Positions 7,613-16,375 of a stretch of DNA of 64,000 bases are shown piece by piece. The stretch spans positions 1 to 64,000 of the forward strand of contig JBGSTC010000028.1 in assembly GCA_041736705.1 (NCBI GenBank), given 5' to 3'. Source of the stretch: GWE2-51-13 sp041736705. Its GTDB lineage: Bacteria > Bacillota_I > Bacilli_A > Erysipelotrichales > Erysipelotrichaceae. A program made the position numbers and the translations under genes. Below the pieces are notes generated by a model, which worked only from the letters and a program-made list of their open reading frames with translations, ran no database searches and was not told where the DNA came from. Numbering within the stretch: position 1 is the first letter of the stretch; the number at the start of each line of letters is the position of its first letter.

Positions 7613-7906
7613 ATGATTAAGAAAAGAGTGCTGGTGGCTTGCGGAACCGGAGTGGCAACATCCGTTGCGGTGGCTCGAAAGCTTGAGAATATCTTTAAGG
7701 AAAGAGGTTTCGGGGACTTGGTCGAAGTGTCGACCTGTACGGTTGCCGAAATGGAATCCAAGGCTTCGAAGTTTGACTTGATCGTGACGACGGCGCATAA
7801 CAGTAAACCGATGCCGGTCAAAGTAATCATGGGCGTGGCTTTTCTAATCGGACGAGGTACTGAACCCGTTTTACAAGACATCCTCGATACATTAGGTCTA
7901 AAGTAA
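7613..7906 (+). CDS. gatB: PTS galactitol-type enzyme IIB
   Basis: The 97-residue protein has the IIB P-loop VLVACGTGVATS, with the phosphocysteine at Cys10, and ends with the GatB-like LxDILxxL segment. I chose ATG 7613, which has AAGGAGGTGG directly before it, over an in-frame GTG at 7607 that lies inside that site. It receives phosphate from the IIA protein and phosphorylates the incoming sugar at the IIC channel. It also likely signals to the IIB/IIA-type domains of the upstream MtlR-type regulator. Confidence 0.85.
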   Translation: MIKKRVLVACGTGVATSVAVARKLENIFKERGFGDLVEVSTCTVAEMESKASKFDLIVTTAHNSKPMPVKVIMGVAFLIGRGTEPVLQDILDTLGLK

Positions 7907-7930
7907 AAACACACAACAAAGGAGAAAATT

Positions 7931-9268
7931 GTGGAAATTATTAACTACATCGTAGGTTTAGGCTCTTCCGTCATGATGCCGATCGTCATCACTTTGATCG
8001 GTCTTATCATGGGCGCCAAGCCGGGTAAGGCGATCCGTGCAGGTCTCACCGTCGGCGTCGGCTTCATCGGATTGAATTTGGTTATCGGTATGTTGGGCGG
8101 GAACTTAGGTCCGGCCGTACAACAAATGGTTACGAACTATGGCTTAAGTCTGACCGTCATCGACGTGGGTTGGCCTGCGGCGGCGGCAATCGCCTTCGCA
8201 TCGCAAGTCGGCGCCTTGGTCATTCCGATCGCATTGGCCGTCAACTTCGTCATGATCCTTACCAAAACCACCCAGACCGTCAACATCGACGTTTGGAACT
8301 TCTGGCACTATGCCTTCACCGGCGCGCTTGTCAGTTTCGCGACCGACAACTTGGTCTTCGGTTTGATCGCAGCCGCGATCCAAGCCGCGATGACCTTGAT
8401 TTTGGCCGACTGGACAGCAAAGGGCGTTGAAGAATACTGTGGTTTACCGGGTGTATCCATTCCTCATGGATTGTCCGTCGCTTTCGTACCTGTCGCATTG
8501 GTCATCAATAAAATCCTCGACTATATCCCCGGAATCAATAAAATCAACATGGATGCCGTCGCCGTCCAAAAGAAGTTCGGCATCTTCGGAGAACCGATCT
8601 TGGTTGGAACCGTTCTTGGCGCCGCTATCGGAGCCTTGGCCGGATATGATCTTAAAGGCGTCTTGAACCTTGGTATCACCATGGGCGCAGCCCTTGTCTT
8701 GATTCCCAAGATGGCCGGTCTACTCATGGAAGGGTTGATCCCCATTTCCGACGCCGCTTCCGAGTTCGTCGAAAAACGTTTCAAATCGAATGCGAAGATC
8801 TATATCGGTTTGGATGCCGCCGTCGGTATCGGACATCCGACGACCTTGGCTGTTTCCTTGATCCTTGTCCCGCTTTCGGTCCTGATCGCCGCCATCCTTC
8901 CGGGCAACCAGTTCCTCCCGTTCGCCGACTTGGCCGTTCTCCCGTTCTTGTTTGTCCTCGTCGTTCCGATTACCAAGGGCGACCTGTTTAGAACCTTGGT
9001 CGTCGGGATCTTCATCGTCGTCTCCGGTTTGTGGATCGCCACGGGCATCGCTCCGTTATTGACCGAAGCGGCCATCGCGGCGAACTTCACGATGCCGGTC
9101 GGTGCGACGCTGATTTCCAGCATCGCCGACGGTGCTTCCCCGCTAAGCTGGGCGTTTGTCCAACTCATGAACTTCAAGTGGGTCGGTCTGGCCGTCTTGG
9201 CAGCGATTACCTTGGGCATGGCGTTCATCAACTTCAAGCGTATCGCAAAACAAGCCAAAGGCGAATAG
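7931..9268 (+). CDS. gatC: PTS galactitol-type enzyme IIC (permease)
   Basis: The 445-residue protein is very hydrophobic, with about ten or more membrane segments, and has the GatC-type opening VGLGSSVMMPIVITLIGL and the conserved GAKPGKAIRAGLTVGVGFIGLN region (split here across the second helix). It starts at GTG 7931 with AAAGGAG before it. It forms the sugar channel of the PTS. No sugar-phosphate dehydrogenase, aldolase or kinase follows, so the pathway for the imported sugar phosphate must be encoded elsewhere, and the substrate cannot be named. Confidence 0.87.
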   Translation: MEIINYIVGLGSSVMMPIVITLIGLIMGAKPGKAIRAGLTVGVGFIGLNLVIGMLGGNLGPAVQQMVTNYGLSLTVIDVGWPAAAAIAFASQVGALVIPIALAVNFVMILTKTTQTVNIDVWNFWHYAFTGALVSFATDNLVFGLIAAAIQAAMTLILADWTAKGVEEYCGLPGVSIPHGLSVAFVPVALVINKILDYIPGINKINMDAVAVQKKFGIFGEPILVGTVLGAAIGALAGYDLKGVLNLGITMGAALVLIPKMAGLLMEGLIPISDAASEFVEKRFKSNAKIYIGLDAAVGIGHPTTLAVSLILVPLSVLIAAILPGNQFLPFADLAVLPFLFVLVVPITKGDLFRTLVVGIFIVVSGLWIATGIAPLLTEAAIAANFTMPVGATLISSIADGASPLSWAFVQLMNFKWVGLAVLAAITLGMAFINFKRIAKQAKGE

Positions 9269-9301
9269 TCTTTCATCCCCAACAACGAAAGCGGGTGCCG
9301 T

Positions 9302-9778
9302 GTGAGTAAAGAATTCCGTTATCCTTATCGAAGAACCCTCTTCAACATCGTGATTCCGACCGTTCTCGCGGCGCTTGTGGTTCTGTACGTGATCGTTATG
9401 GTCAGTACGAAAGAATCATCGGAAACCTCGCTTTCGATCGGAGGCCTTGCCCTCTTGATTTTCCTGGACCATTTTATCGCCCTCTCCCATCCCGACAAAG
9501 TCGTTATGAGTGATACAAACATCGAATTCATTGGTTTCAACCGTTCCCACCGCTATTCCTTCGGCGAGATCCGACGCATCAACCTTCGCAAAACCGCGTT
9601 CACCAAGAGCGCCTATCTGCGGATCAACGACGCAGGACTTCTCAAAGGCAGGTATTGGCTTCAGATTGACAACCTGAGCGACGGGGATGAACTCTTGGCT
9701 CGCTTGAACGCCTTGATCGAAGTGAAACATCCGATGATGAAGAACTTCGACCGCCGGTCGTTTACCCGCACCAAGTAA
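9302..9778 (+). CDS. Membrane protein with a PH-like domain, unknown role
   Basis: The 158-residue product has two N-terminal membrane segments (about residues 13-33 and 43-62) followed by a soluble beta-rich domain. The segment VVMSDTNIEFIGFNRSHRYSF and the later LxRLNALI resemble bacterial PH-like domains that follow two helices. It starts at GTG 9302, 33 bases after gatC, and may be cotranscribed with the PTS. I cannot assign a function. Confidence 0.5.
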   Translation: MSKEFRYPYRRTLFNIVIPTVLAALVVLYVIVMVSTKESSETSLSIGGLALLIFLDHFIALSHPDKVVMSDTNIEFIGFNRSHRYSFGEIRRINLRKTAFTKSAYLRINDAGLLKGRYWLQIDNLSDGDELLARLNALIEVKHPMMKNFDRRSFTRTK

Positions 9779-9792
9779 TACTTATCGATATC

Positions 9793-9823
9793 GACTGTCG
9801 TCAGGCGAGCCTTGGCGACAGTC
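9793..9823 (+). terminator. Hairpin, weak terminator or attenuator
   Basis: CGACTGTCG-type arms at 9793-9800 and 9816-9823 enclose a smaller AGGC/GCCT stem and are followed by TTTCGC, which is a poor T-tract. It probably lowers read-through from the PTS operon into lipL. Confidence 0.4.
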
Positions 9824-9846
9824 TTTCGCATTATTCGAAAGGATGC

Positions 9847-10587
9847 ATGTTATCTATGCCTAAGTTGAACCTCGACGAATCCTTTGAAACCCTCCGTGTC
9901 ATCGATCAAGCGGTTTCCCTTTCGGAACAGCTTTCCTTCGACACGGCTCTTTCAAGTTCGATCTCACAGAATACCCTGATCGTCCGGTTTTGGACGGCCA
10001 AGGGCATTCTTTTCGGTCGCATGGATTCGCTTCTCCCGCAGTTCGACGAAGGCGTCGCGTATTGCCATAAAAACGAGATGGAGACCATGGTGCGTAAAGC
10101 CGGAGGCTTGGCGGTGGCCTGTGATGAGGGGGTGTTGAACCTCAGTGTCCTCTATTCCAAACATCACGCCAAGTTCGGCGGATTGAACGAGTCGTATGCG
10201 TTCGGGATCGATCTGATGAAGCATCTTCTTCACGACCTGAAACTGGACATTCAAGAAGGGGAGATCAAACACTCCTACTGCCCGGGGAAGTACGATTTGA
10301 GCGTCGACGGCAAGAAGTTCGCAGGCATGGCCCAATACCGGACGAAAGACGCGGTGATGCTGATGATCACGATCTTCGTCGACGGCGACCAAAACCGCCG
10401 CTCTCAATGGATACGGGACTTCTATGCGATCGCCAATCCGCTCAACAACCCCGATTATCCTAGCATTGAATCGGATGCGATGAAGACGCTATCCGAGTTG
10501 AGCCAAGTGCCATTAAGCGTGGATTCGTTGAAAAGAAGGATGATCGAGAAACTGGAAGTTTTCGGTTTGACCATCGAATCCCGATGA
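9847..10587 (+). CDS. lipL: LipL-type octanoyl-[GcvH]:protein octanoyltransferase
   Basis: The 246-residue protein belongs to the biotin/lipoate ligase fold family. It has GGLAVACDEGVLNLS in the middle, then HSYCPGKYDLSVDGKKFAG, with Cys145 at the position of the active cysteine of Bacillus LipL. LipL moves octanoyl groups from GcvH to E2 subunits by amidotransfer before sulphur insertion by LipA. The gene stands directly before the dehydrogenase operon whose E2 needs this modification. An AAAGGA site precedes ATG 9847; ATG 9856 is an alternative. A lipoate-protein ligase role cannot be excluded, but the cysteine and surrounding residues favour LipL. Confidence 0.72.
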   Translation: MLSMPKLNLDESFETLRVIDQAVSLSEQLSFDTALSSSISQNTLIVRFWTAKGILFGRMDSLLPQFDEGVAYCHKNEMETMVRKAGGLAVACDEGVLNLSVLYSKHHAKFGGLNESYAFGIDLMKHLLHDLKLDIQEGEIKHSYCPGKYDLSVDGKKFAGMAQYRTKDAVMLMITIFVDGDQNRRSQWIRDFYAIANPLNNPDYPSIESDAMKTLSELSQVPLSVDSLKRRMIEKLEVFGLTIESR

Positions 10588-10609
10588 AAAGTGCGAATCG
10601 CACTTTTTT
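10587..10609 (+). terminator. Rho-independent terminator after lipL
   Basis: AAAAGTGCG and CGCACTTTT pair around AAT and run into six T residues. The stem begins at the lipL stop codon. Confidence 0.85.
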
Positions 10610-10683
10610 GTTTGAAACCGACGTGATCGAAACTTCACTCGACTCAATCGGTTCAGTCATAACGGTGATGAAACCTGTTTGCT

Positions 10684-10705
10684 TTTACCACTATGATGTG
10701 GAAAG
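10684..10705. promoter_or_regulatory. Dyad operator-like element, copy 2
   Basis: CCACTATGATGTGGAAAG with flanking TTTA matches 21 of 22 bases of the element at 4792-4813, and TTGACC follows a few bases later, as TGACC does in copy 1. It lies about 160 bases upstream of the visible promoter, so it may act at a distance or serve a second promoter. Confidence 0.5.
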
Positions 10706-10862
10706 TTTATTGACCATCAAAAACGTTCATAACGCCAAATAGAAGGTAGAATTCATTGTAGAGGGACACCGATGTCATCCATGAACGTTTATCCGTGTCC
10801 GTCAAGAATCCACCGATTCGCTTTGGGATCGAGTTAAGAGCGACGTCGATCTTTTCCTTGTC

Positions 10863-10891
10863 TTAACTTTGATTGACTTAATCCGTATAAC
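10863..10891 (+). promoter_or_regulatory. Promoter for the lpdA-pdhABC operon
   Basis: TTAACT (10863-10868) and TATAAC (10886-10891) are separated by 17 bases and lie about 50 bases before the lpdA start. Confidence 0.5.
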
Positions 10892-10943
10892 CTCGGAAGA
10901 GATTTCGCTTATCGATCCACTCATACGAAAGAGAGGGAATCCA

Positions 10944-12329
10944 TTGAACACTCTAGATACCGTAATCATCGGTTCGGGACCCGGCGGATATGTCGCCGCG
11001 ATCCGGGCAAGCCAACTTGGTCAAAAGGTCACCATCATCGAGAAGAACGACATCGGGGGAACCTGCCTGAATGTCGGCTGCGTCCCGTCGAAGGCGCTGC
11101 TACATGCCGGTCATACCTACCAGGAAATATTACATGCGGAGACCTTCGGCATCCAAGCCGCGGGGACGCTGGATTTCGCCAAGACGCAACACTGGAAGAA
11201 CACGCAGGTCGTCAAGAAACTCAGCATGGGAGTGAGTCAACTCCTGAAGAAAAACAACGTGACGATCGTGATGGGGGAAGCGAAATTCACTTCGAAATCG
11301 ACGATCAGCGTCAGCAAGGACGGAAAAACGGAAGATTATTCATTCAAGCATGCCATCCTCGCAGTGGGTAGCCGACCGATCGAAATCAAGGCGGCACCCT
11401 TTGGGAAACGCATCGTCGATTCGACCGGACTCCTCAACATCCCCACGCTCCCGAAATCGCTTTGCGTGATCGGGGCGGGCTATATCGGATGCGAACTGGC
11501 CGAAGCCTTCGCTTCCTTCGGCGTGCATGTCACGCTGGTCGAAGCCACTTCGACGATCCTACCGGGCTTCAATACGAAACTATCCGACTTGGTGAAGCGC
11601 AACCTTCAAAAACTCGGGGTCACGCTCTTGACTGAAGCGTTGGTGGTCTCATCTAAAGAAACAGAGAATCACGTCACCTTGACGTATAAGAAGGGCGAAA
11701 CGGAGTCGACGATCGACGCCGACATCGTCTTGGTATCGGTGGGAAGAAGACCCAATTCGGACCGTGTGAACATCCAGACCTCGGGCATCGAACTGGATCC
11801 CAAAGGCTTCGTGAAGGTCAACGCGAAATCGCAGACGACCAACCCCATCATCTATGCCATCGGAGACATCACCCCGGGATTGGCGTTGGCCCATAAGGCT
11901 TCCTATGAAGCCAAGGTCGTCGCCGAAGCCATCTCCGGCCATGCCTCCAAGATCGACTATAAAGCCATGCCCGCGGTCTGTTACACGACGCCGGAAATCG
12001 CGACGACGGGCTTGTCGCTGGAGGAATGCTTAGCGAAGAAGATCAGTGCGAAAGCCACCGACTTCCCCTTGGCGGCCAATTCCAGAGCCATCGCCGCATC
12101 AAAAACGGAAGGTTTCGTCCGGATCATCCACGACGAGAAAACGAAATTGATCCTCGGTGCCCAGATCGCCGGACTCAACGCCAGTGAAATCATCACGACG
12201 ATGACGATGGCCATCGAAACCGGGTTGACACTGGAAGATGTCGCATTGACGATCTTCCCCCATCCTTCGGTATCGGAAGCGATCATGGATACGATGGAAG
12301 TCGGACTTGGCTATCCCATCCACATGTAA
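10944..12329 (+). CDS. lpdA: Dihydrolipoamide dehydrogenase (E3)
   Basis: The start is TTG 10944 behind GAGAGGGA; the frame remains open further upstream, but family members begin just before the FAD motif, as here (VIIGSGPGGYVAA). At 461 residues the length is normal. The redox disulphide is GGTCLNVGCVPSK (Cys41 and Cys46), the NAD site is VIGAGYIGCELAEAF, and the C-terminal FPHPSVSEA holds the catalytic His. E3 reoxidises the lipoyl group of E2 using NAD. It is the first gene of its operon, ahead of E1alpha, whereas in many Bacillota it comes last. Confidence 0.95.
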   Translation: MNTLDTVIIGSGPGGYVAAIRASQLGQKVTIIEKNDIGGTCLNVGCVPSKALLHAGHTYQEILHAETFGIQAAGTLDFAKTQHWKNTQVVKKLSMGVSQLLKKNNVTIVMGEAKFTSKSTISVSKDGKTEDYSFKHAILAVGSRPIEIKAAPFGKRIVDSTGLLNIPTLPKSLCVIGAGYIGCELAEAFASFGVHVTLVEATSTILPGFNTKLSDLVKRNLQKLGVTLLTEALVVSSKETENHVTLTYKKGETESTIDADIVLVSVGRRPNSDRVNIQTSGIELDPKGFVKVNAKSQTTNPIIYAIGDITPGLALAHKASYEAKVVAEAISGHASKIDYKAMPAVCYTTPEIATTGLSLEECLAKKISAKATDFPLAANSRAIAASKTEGFVRIIHDEKTKLILGAQIAGLNASEIITTMTMAIETGLTLEDVALTIFPHPSVSEAIMDTMEVGLGYPIHM

Positions 12330-12341
12330 GGAGCAGAAATC

Positions 12342-13331
12342 ATGACAATGACCTTGGTAAACAAAGCAGGATTCAACGATCAAGAACTCATCGAAGCCTA
12401 CCGCAAGATGTGTCTGATCCGTCTATTCGAAGAAAAGGTGGACTACTTCTTCGCCAAAGGGATGATCCACGGGACGACCCATTTGTGTGTCGGACAAGAA
12501 GCGGCAGCCGTCGGGTCGGGTTCGGTCCTGCACCAGAGCGACTGGATCACGGCGACCCACCGCGGACACGGGCAAACCATTACGAAGGGGACGGACATCA
12601 ACAAGATGATGGCCGAGCTTTTTGGGAAGACGTCGGGGACCAATAAAGGCAAAGGCGGATCCATGCATATCGCCGACATCGCGACCGGGAACCTTGGTGC
12701 CAACGGCGTCGTCGGGGGCGGGTATCCGATCGCCTGCGGCGCGGCTCTGACCGCGCAAATGAAGCACACCGATCAAATCTGCCTGTGTTATGCGGGCGAC
12801 GGGTCGACCAACGAAGGCAGTTTCCATGAATCCCTCAACATGGCGTCGATCTGGAAACTCCCGGTCGTCTTCTTCATCGAAAACAACCAATACGGCATGA
12901 GCGGACCGATCAAGGAAACCGTCAACATCCAAGACTTGTCGACCCGTGCGGTTTCGTACGGGATGCCGGGGATCACGATCGACGGCAACGACTTGATCGC
13001 GGTCATCGATGCCGTCTTTGATGCGGTGGAGCGTGCCCGCAAGGGTGAAGGTCCGACCTTGATCGAAGCGAAAACCTATCGTTGGAAGGGGCATTCGAAG
13101 TCGGATGCGAAGAAATACCGGACGCGTGAAGAAGAAGAACAATGGAAGACGGAGCGCGACCCGATCGCCAATTTCAAGGCGAAACTGATCCAAGCGGGTC
13201 TGCTTAGCGAAGAGGAAAGCGAAGAGATCTTGGCGAAAGCCGCCGAAGTCATCGAAAACGCCGTCGCGTTCGCGGAAGCGGGAAGCAAACCCGATGTCGA
13301 TCAACTCATGACCGACATCTATGCCGAGTAA
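12342..13331 (+). CDS. pdhA: 2-oxoacid dehydrogenase E1 alpha (pyruvate or acetoin type)
   Basis: The 329-residue protein has the thiamine diphosphate motif, GDGSTNEGSFHESLNMA to NNQYGMS, and the phosphorylation-loop region YRWKGHSKSDAKKYR. Together with E1 beta it decarboxylates the 2-oxoacid and passes the acyl group to E2. The compact N-terminus and the GHSKSDA segment are closest in style to AcoA (acetoin dehydrogenase) proteins, so acetoin is an alternative substrate. As no other pyruvate dehydrogenase is visible in the window and lipL is adjacent, pyruvate is my first choice. The start has AAGGAGCAG before it. Confidence 0.85.
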   Translation: MTMTLVNKAGFNDQELIEAYRKMCLIRLFEEKVDYFFAKGMIHGTTHLCVGQEAAAVGSGSVLHQSDWITATHRGHGQTITKGTDINKMMAELFGKTSGTNKGKGGSMHIADIATGNLGANGVVGGGYPIACGAALTAQMKHTDQICLCYAGDGSTNEGSFHESLNMASIWKLPVVFFIENNQYGMSGPIKETVNIQDLSTRAVSYGMPGITIDGNDLIAVIDAVFDAVERARKGEGPTLIEAKTYRWKGHSKSDAKKYRTREEEEQWKTERDPIANFKAKLIQAGLLSEEESEEILAKAAEVIENAVAFAEAGSKPDVDQLMTDIYAE

Positions 13332-13340
13332 GGAGCCCAC

Positions 13341-14324
13341 ATGAGAGAAATAACCTATACGGAAGCCGTACGCGAAGCGTTAAGCGAAGCAATGCGTGAA
13401 GACGAGAATGTATTCATCCTCGGAGAAGACATCGGGATTTACGGCGGTGCGTTCGGGGTAACCCGCGGGATGCTTGAAGAGTTCGGACCCAAACGGATCC
13501 GACACACCCCGATTTCGGAAAGCGCGATCGCAGGGGCGGCCGTCGGTGCCGCCATCACCGGGATGCGTCCGATCTTCGAACTGCAGTTCTCGGATTTCAT
13601 CACCATCGCCCTTGACCAGATCGTCAACCAAGCCGCCAAGATCCATTACATGTATGGCGGCAACGTCAGCATCCCCTTGGTCATGCGCACCCCCGGAGGA
13701 TCGGGTACGGGTGCCGCGGCCCAGCATTCCCAATCGTTGGAGAACTGGACGGCGCACATCCCCGGCCTGATCGTCATCCAACCCTCGACCGCCTATGACG
13801 CCAAAGGGCTGCTTCACAGCGCGATCGCCAATAACAACCCCGTGATGTTCTATGAACATAAACTCTGCTATCGGACCAAAGGGGACGTCCCTGAAGGGAA
13901 ATACTTCATCCCCATCGGCGTCGCCGATATCAAACGTCCGGGAAAAGACATTTCCGTCATCGCCACCAGCTATATGGTGCATAAAGCCTTGGAAGCGGCG
14001 GAAATCCTCGCCCAGGAAGGGATCGACATCGAAGTCGTCGATCCGCGTACGTTAGTCCCCCTCGACAAGAAAACGATCGTGGATTCCGTCAAGAAAACCG
14101 GACGCGCCCTGGTGGTGACCGAAGCGGTGAAACGCAGCGGATTCTCATCCGAACTGGCCGCCGTCATTTCCGAAGAAGAATCCTTCGACTACCTCGACCA
14201 TCCGATCGTCCGTTTAGCCGGGGCGGAAACCCCCATCCCCTACGAACCCACGCTCGAAAAACTCGCCGTTCCCCAAGTGAACGACATCGTAACCGCCTGC
14301 CGCAACATCATGGCAGCGAAATAA
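13341..14324 (+). CDS. pdhB: 2-oxoacid dehydrogenase E1 beta
   Basis: The 327-residue protein shows the E1 beta opening ITYTEAVREALSEAMREDENVFILGEDIG, given here in its two halves as the N-terminal helix and the GEDIG loop, then FGVTRGMLEEFGPKRI, HSQSLENW and the C-terminal ADVIDPRTL-type segment VEVVDPRTLVPLD. It forms the alpha2beta2 E1 with the preceding product. Nine bases separate the genes and AAGGAG precedes the start, so they are cotranscribed. Its length and motifs are intact. Confidence 0.88.
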   Translation: MREITYTEAVREALSEAMREDENVFILGEDIGIYGGAFGVTRGMLEEFGPKRIRHTPISESAIAGAAVGAAITGMRPIFELQFSDFITIALDQIVNQAAKIHYMYGGNVSIPLVMRTPGGSGTGAAAQHSQSLENWTAHIPGLIVIQPSTAYDAKGLLHSAIANNNPVMFYEHKLCYRTKGDVPEGKYFIPIGVADIKRPGKDISVIATSYMVHKALEAAEILAQEGIDIEVVDPRTLVPLDKKTIVDSVKKTGRALVVTEAVKRSGFSSELAAVISEEESFDYLDHPIVRLAGAETPIPYEPTLEKLAVPQVNDIVTACRNIMAAK

Positions 14325-14336
14325 GGAGGAGAAACC

Positions 14337-15560
14337 ATGGCGAAAGAAGTATTGATGCCTAAACTCTCATCCACGATGGATCAGGGGCACGTCACCCAAT
14401 GGTTTAAGAACGTCGGGGATCCCGTCAAAGTCGGCGATGTCGTCTTCGAAGTCATGACCGACAAGATCGCCATCGAAGTCGAAGCCTACGACGCCGGAGT
14501 CCTGATCGGAAGATATGTGGAAGTCGGCGAAGTCGTCCCGGTCAACTCCGTCATCGCCCACATCGGGAAGTCAGACGAGACCGTCGAAAAACCAAGCAAG
14601 AATCAAACGACGAATGTCGTCGAATCGAAAGTCGTCGAACCGCTAGCCGTCGAAGTCCCTGTCGTTTCGCTTGAATCCCAACGTACGCTTCTCGAAGACG
14701 GCTTCGGCGTCCGTGCGACGCCCGCCGCCCGTAAAGCGGCCCGTGAGCGCGGGATTACGATCGAAGAAGTCTATGCGAACACCCCCGGACTCGTCCGTGT
14801 CCAGTTGAAAGACGTGGAAGGGTATCGCGCCCCGACAATAAAGGCGGCGTACGTGGAAACGGGCGTCGAGAAGATCATCCCTTGGACCGGCATCCGGAAG
14901 CTGATCGCCGACCAGATGAGCAAGTCGCACGCCACCGTGCCTTCCGTCACCATCAACGCGGAAGTCAACGTCGACATGTTGCTGAAACTAAGGGCTGAAG
15001 TGTTGGATAAAGTCGAGAAAGAAGCCGGCATCCGTTTGTCGATCACACACCTGTTGGCGTATTTCGTCACCAAGGCATTGCGTAAACATCCGACGATGAA
15101 CGCCCGCGCACTCGACGATGGCATCCATGTCCTGCCTTCCATTAACCTTGGCATCGCCGTCGCGATGGAAAACGGACTGATCGTCCCCAACGTCAAGAAT
15201 GCGCAGTCCTATTCCCTTGTGGAACTGGCGAAAGCCATCAAGACGCAGACCGAGAAACCCAAGAAGAACACCCTGTCGCCCGATGATTTGTCCGGCGGAA
15301 CCTTTACGATCACTTCGCTGGGAACCACCGCCGTCATCGACTTCAACCCGATCATCAACGTCCCTGAGATCTGTATCCTCGGGGTCGGCAAAATCGTCGA
15401 CCGGGTCGAATTCGACGTTAACAATACTTTGGTCAAGGTGAAGAAACTGACCTTGAGTCTGAGTTTCGACCACCGCGCCGTCGACGGCTATCCCGCTGCC
15501 TTGTTTCTCAGCGACCTTGTCTACCTGATCGAACATCCCCTGACTTTATTGGTTGAATAA
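14337..15560 (+). CDS. pdhC: Dihydrolipoamide acyltransferase (E2)
   Basis: The 407-residue protein has one N-terminal lipoyl domain with the modified lysine at Lys43 in MTDKIAIE, a linker, a peripheral-subunit binding domain (VRATPAARKAARERGI, about residues 122-160) and a catalytic acyltransferase domain that ends with SFDHRAVDGYPAA, the HxxxDG active site. E2 forms the core of the complex and transfers the acetyl group to CoA. AAGGAGGAG precedes the start. Lipoylation would need the LipL encoded upstream and a LipA not seen here. Confidence 0.92.
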   Translation: MAKEVLMPKLSSTMDQGHVTQWFKNVGDPVKVGDVVFEVMTDKIAIEVEAYDAGVLIGRYVEVGEVVPVNSVIAHIGKSDETVEKPSKNQTTNVVESKVVEPLAVEVPVVSLESQRTLLEDGFGVRATPAARKAARERGITIEEVYANTPGLVRVQLKDVEGYRAPTIKAAYVETGVEKIIPWTGIRKLIADQMSKSHATVPSVTINAEVNVDMLLKLRAEVLDKVEKEAGIRLSITHLLAYFVTKALRKHPTMNARALDDGIHVLPSINLGIAVAMENGLIVPNVKNAQSYSLVELAKAIKTQTEKPKKNTLSPDDLSGGTFTITSLGTTAVIDFNPIINVPEICILGVGKIVDRVEFDVNNTLVKVKKLTLSLSFDHRAVDGYPAALFLSDLVYLIEHPLTLLVE

Positions 15561-15601
15561 TCGTACAAGCAAAAGTTTAGACGATATCATTCATCAACAA
15601 C

Positions 15602-15636
15602 GGACGATCGGCACCTCGGTGTCCATCGTCCTTTTT
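15602..15636 (+). terminator. Terminator of the dehydrogenase operon
   Basis: GGACGAT and ATCGTCC pair at the base of a stem that continues through CGGCACC/CGGTGTCC, followed by five T residues. Confidence 0.8.
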
Positions 15637-15748
15637 CTTCTTGTTCGGGCGAAACTTCGTGAATAATTCGATCGGCACCTATTTATTATCACTGAATCGA
15701 GTGATGTTGATTGGTTTCGCGGTATCCGCCTCGATTTATCCAATCTTA

Positions 15749-15776
15749 TTGAATTTACGCACAACGGGGATATAAT
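15749..15776 (+). promoter_or_regulatory. Promoter for the zinc-ribbon membrane protein
   Basis: TTGAAT (15749-15754) and TATAAT (15771-15776) with a 16-base spacer lie 75 bases before the start codon. Confidence 0.65.
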
Positions 15777-15850
15777 CTGGGTAGATAAGGCGTGTTTTGA
15801 TTCTATTGTTTCTCGGATCGTGCAGACTCCATCTAAGCGAGGTGAACGAA

Positions 15851-16375
15851 ATGGGATCTACGATTTATTCTCAGAAGTTGAAACACCCGGTATATGTTAC
15901 GTATACATGCGAACACTGTGGTCAGGTGAATACGTTCTCGCAAGACATCGTGGGAAATGCCAGCGCGGAAGTCTGGTTCGGTACAAGCAATAAGTACGCC
16001 CAGTCGAAAATCAGTAAGCTCGGCTCAAAGGCGCAAGGCGATCTTGACCGGCAAATCAGAAAGGCGCAAAACGATCACGAAAAGAAAAACTACGCTTGGC
16101 TGAAAGTCCACAAGTGTTCGAAATGCAAGAATCCCCAGTCATGGCAGAAAAGCGGGTTATGGCGAAGTTCCATCGGATGGTTCATTCTGGACATCCTTTA
16201 TCTGTATGTCTTCTTCGTATGGGCGACCGGTTCTTCCGCCGAATCCAAGACAAGCGGGGCTTGGATAGGATTCATCCTTGTCGGAATCGTACTCTTCATC
16301 CCGATCATCCTCTTGGTTCTGAATCTGCGAAAGATCAAGAAGACGGATCACAACGATCCGATCGTCATCATCTAG
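15851..16375 (+). CDS. Zinc-ribbon membrane protein of unknown function
   Basis: I chose ATG 15851, preceded by AGCGAGGTG, over in-frame starts up to 15797. The 174-residue product has CEHC near residue 18 and CSKC near residue 91, a likely zinc ribbon split by a charged helical stretch, then two membrane segments near residues 107-127 and 139-160. The last ten residues are charged. I recognise no named family. The zinc ribbon faces the same side as the N-terminus. It has its own promoter and stands alone. Confidence 0.6.
   Translation: MGSTIYSQKLKHPVYVTYTCEHCGQVNTFSQDIVGNASAEVWFGTSNKYAQSKISKLGSKAQGDLDRQIRKAQNDHEKKNYAWLKVHKCSKCKNPQSWQKSGLWRSSIGWFILDILYLYVFFVWATGSSAESKTSGAWIGFILVGIVLFIPIILLVLNLRKIKKTDHNDPIVII

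Larger units (their letters stand above)
10610..10943. other. Dehydrogenase operon control region
   Basis: About 330 bases without a gene. It holds the second copy of the dyad element (10684-10705) and a promoter at 10863-10891, which leaves a leader of about 45 bases before lpdA. I see no riboswitch-like fold in it. Confidence 0.5.
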
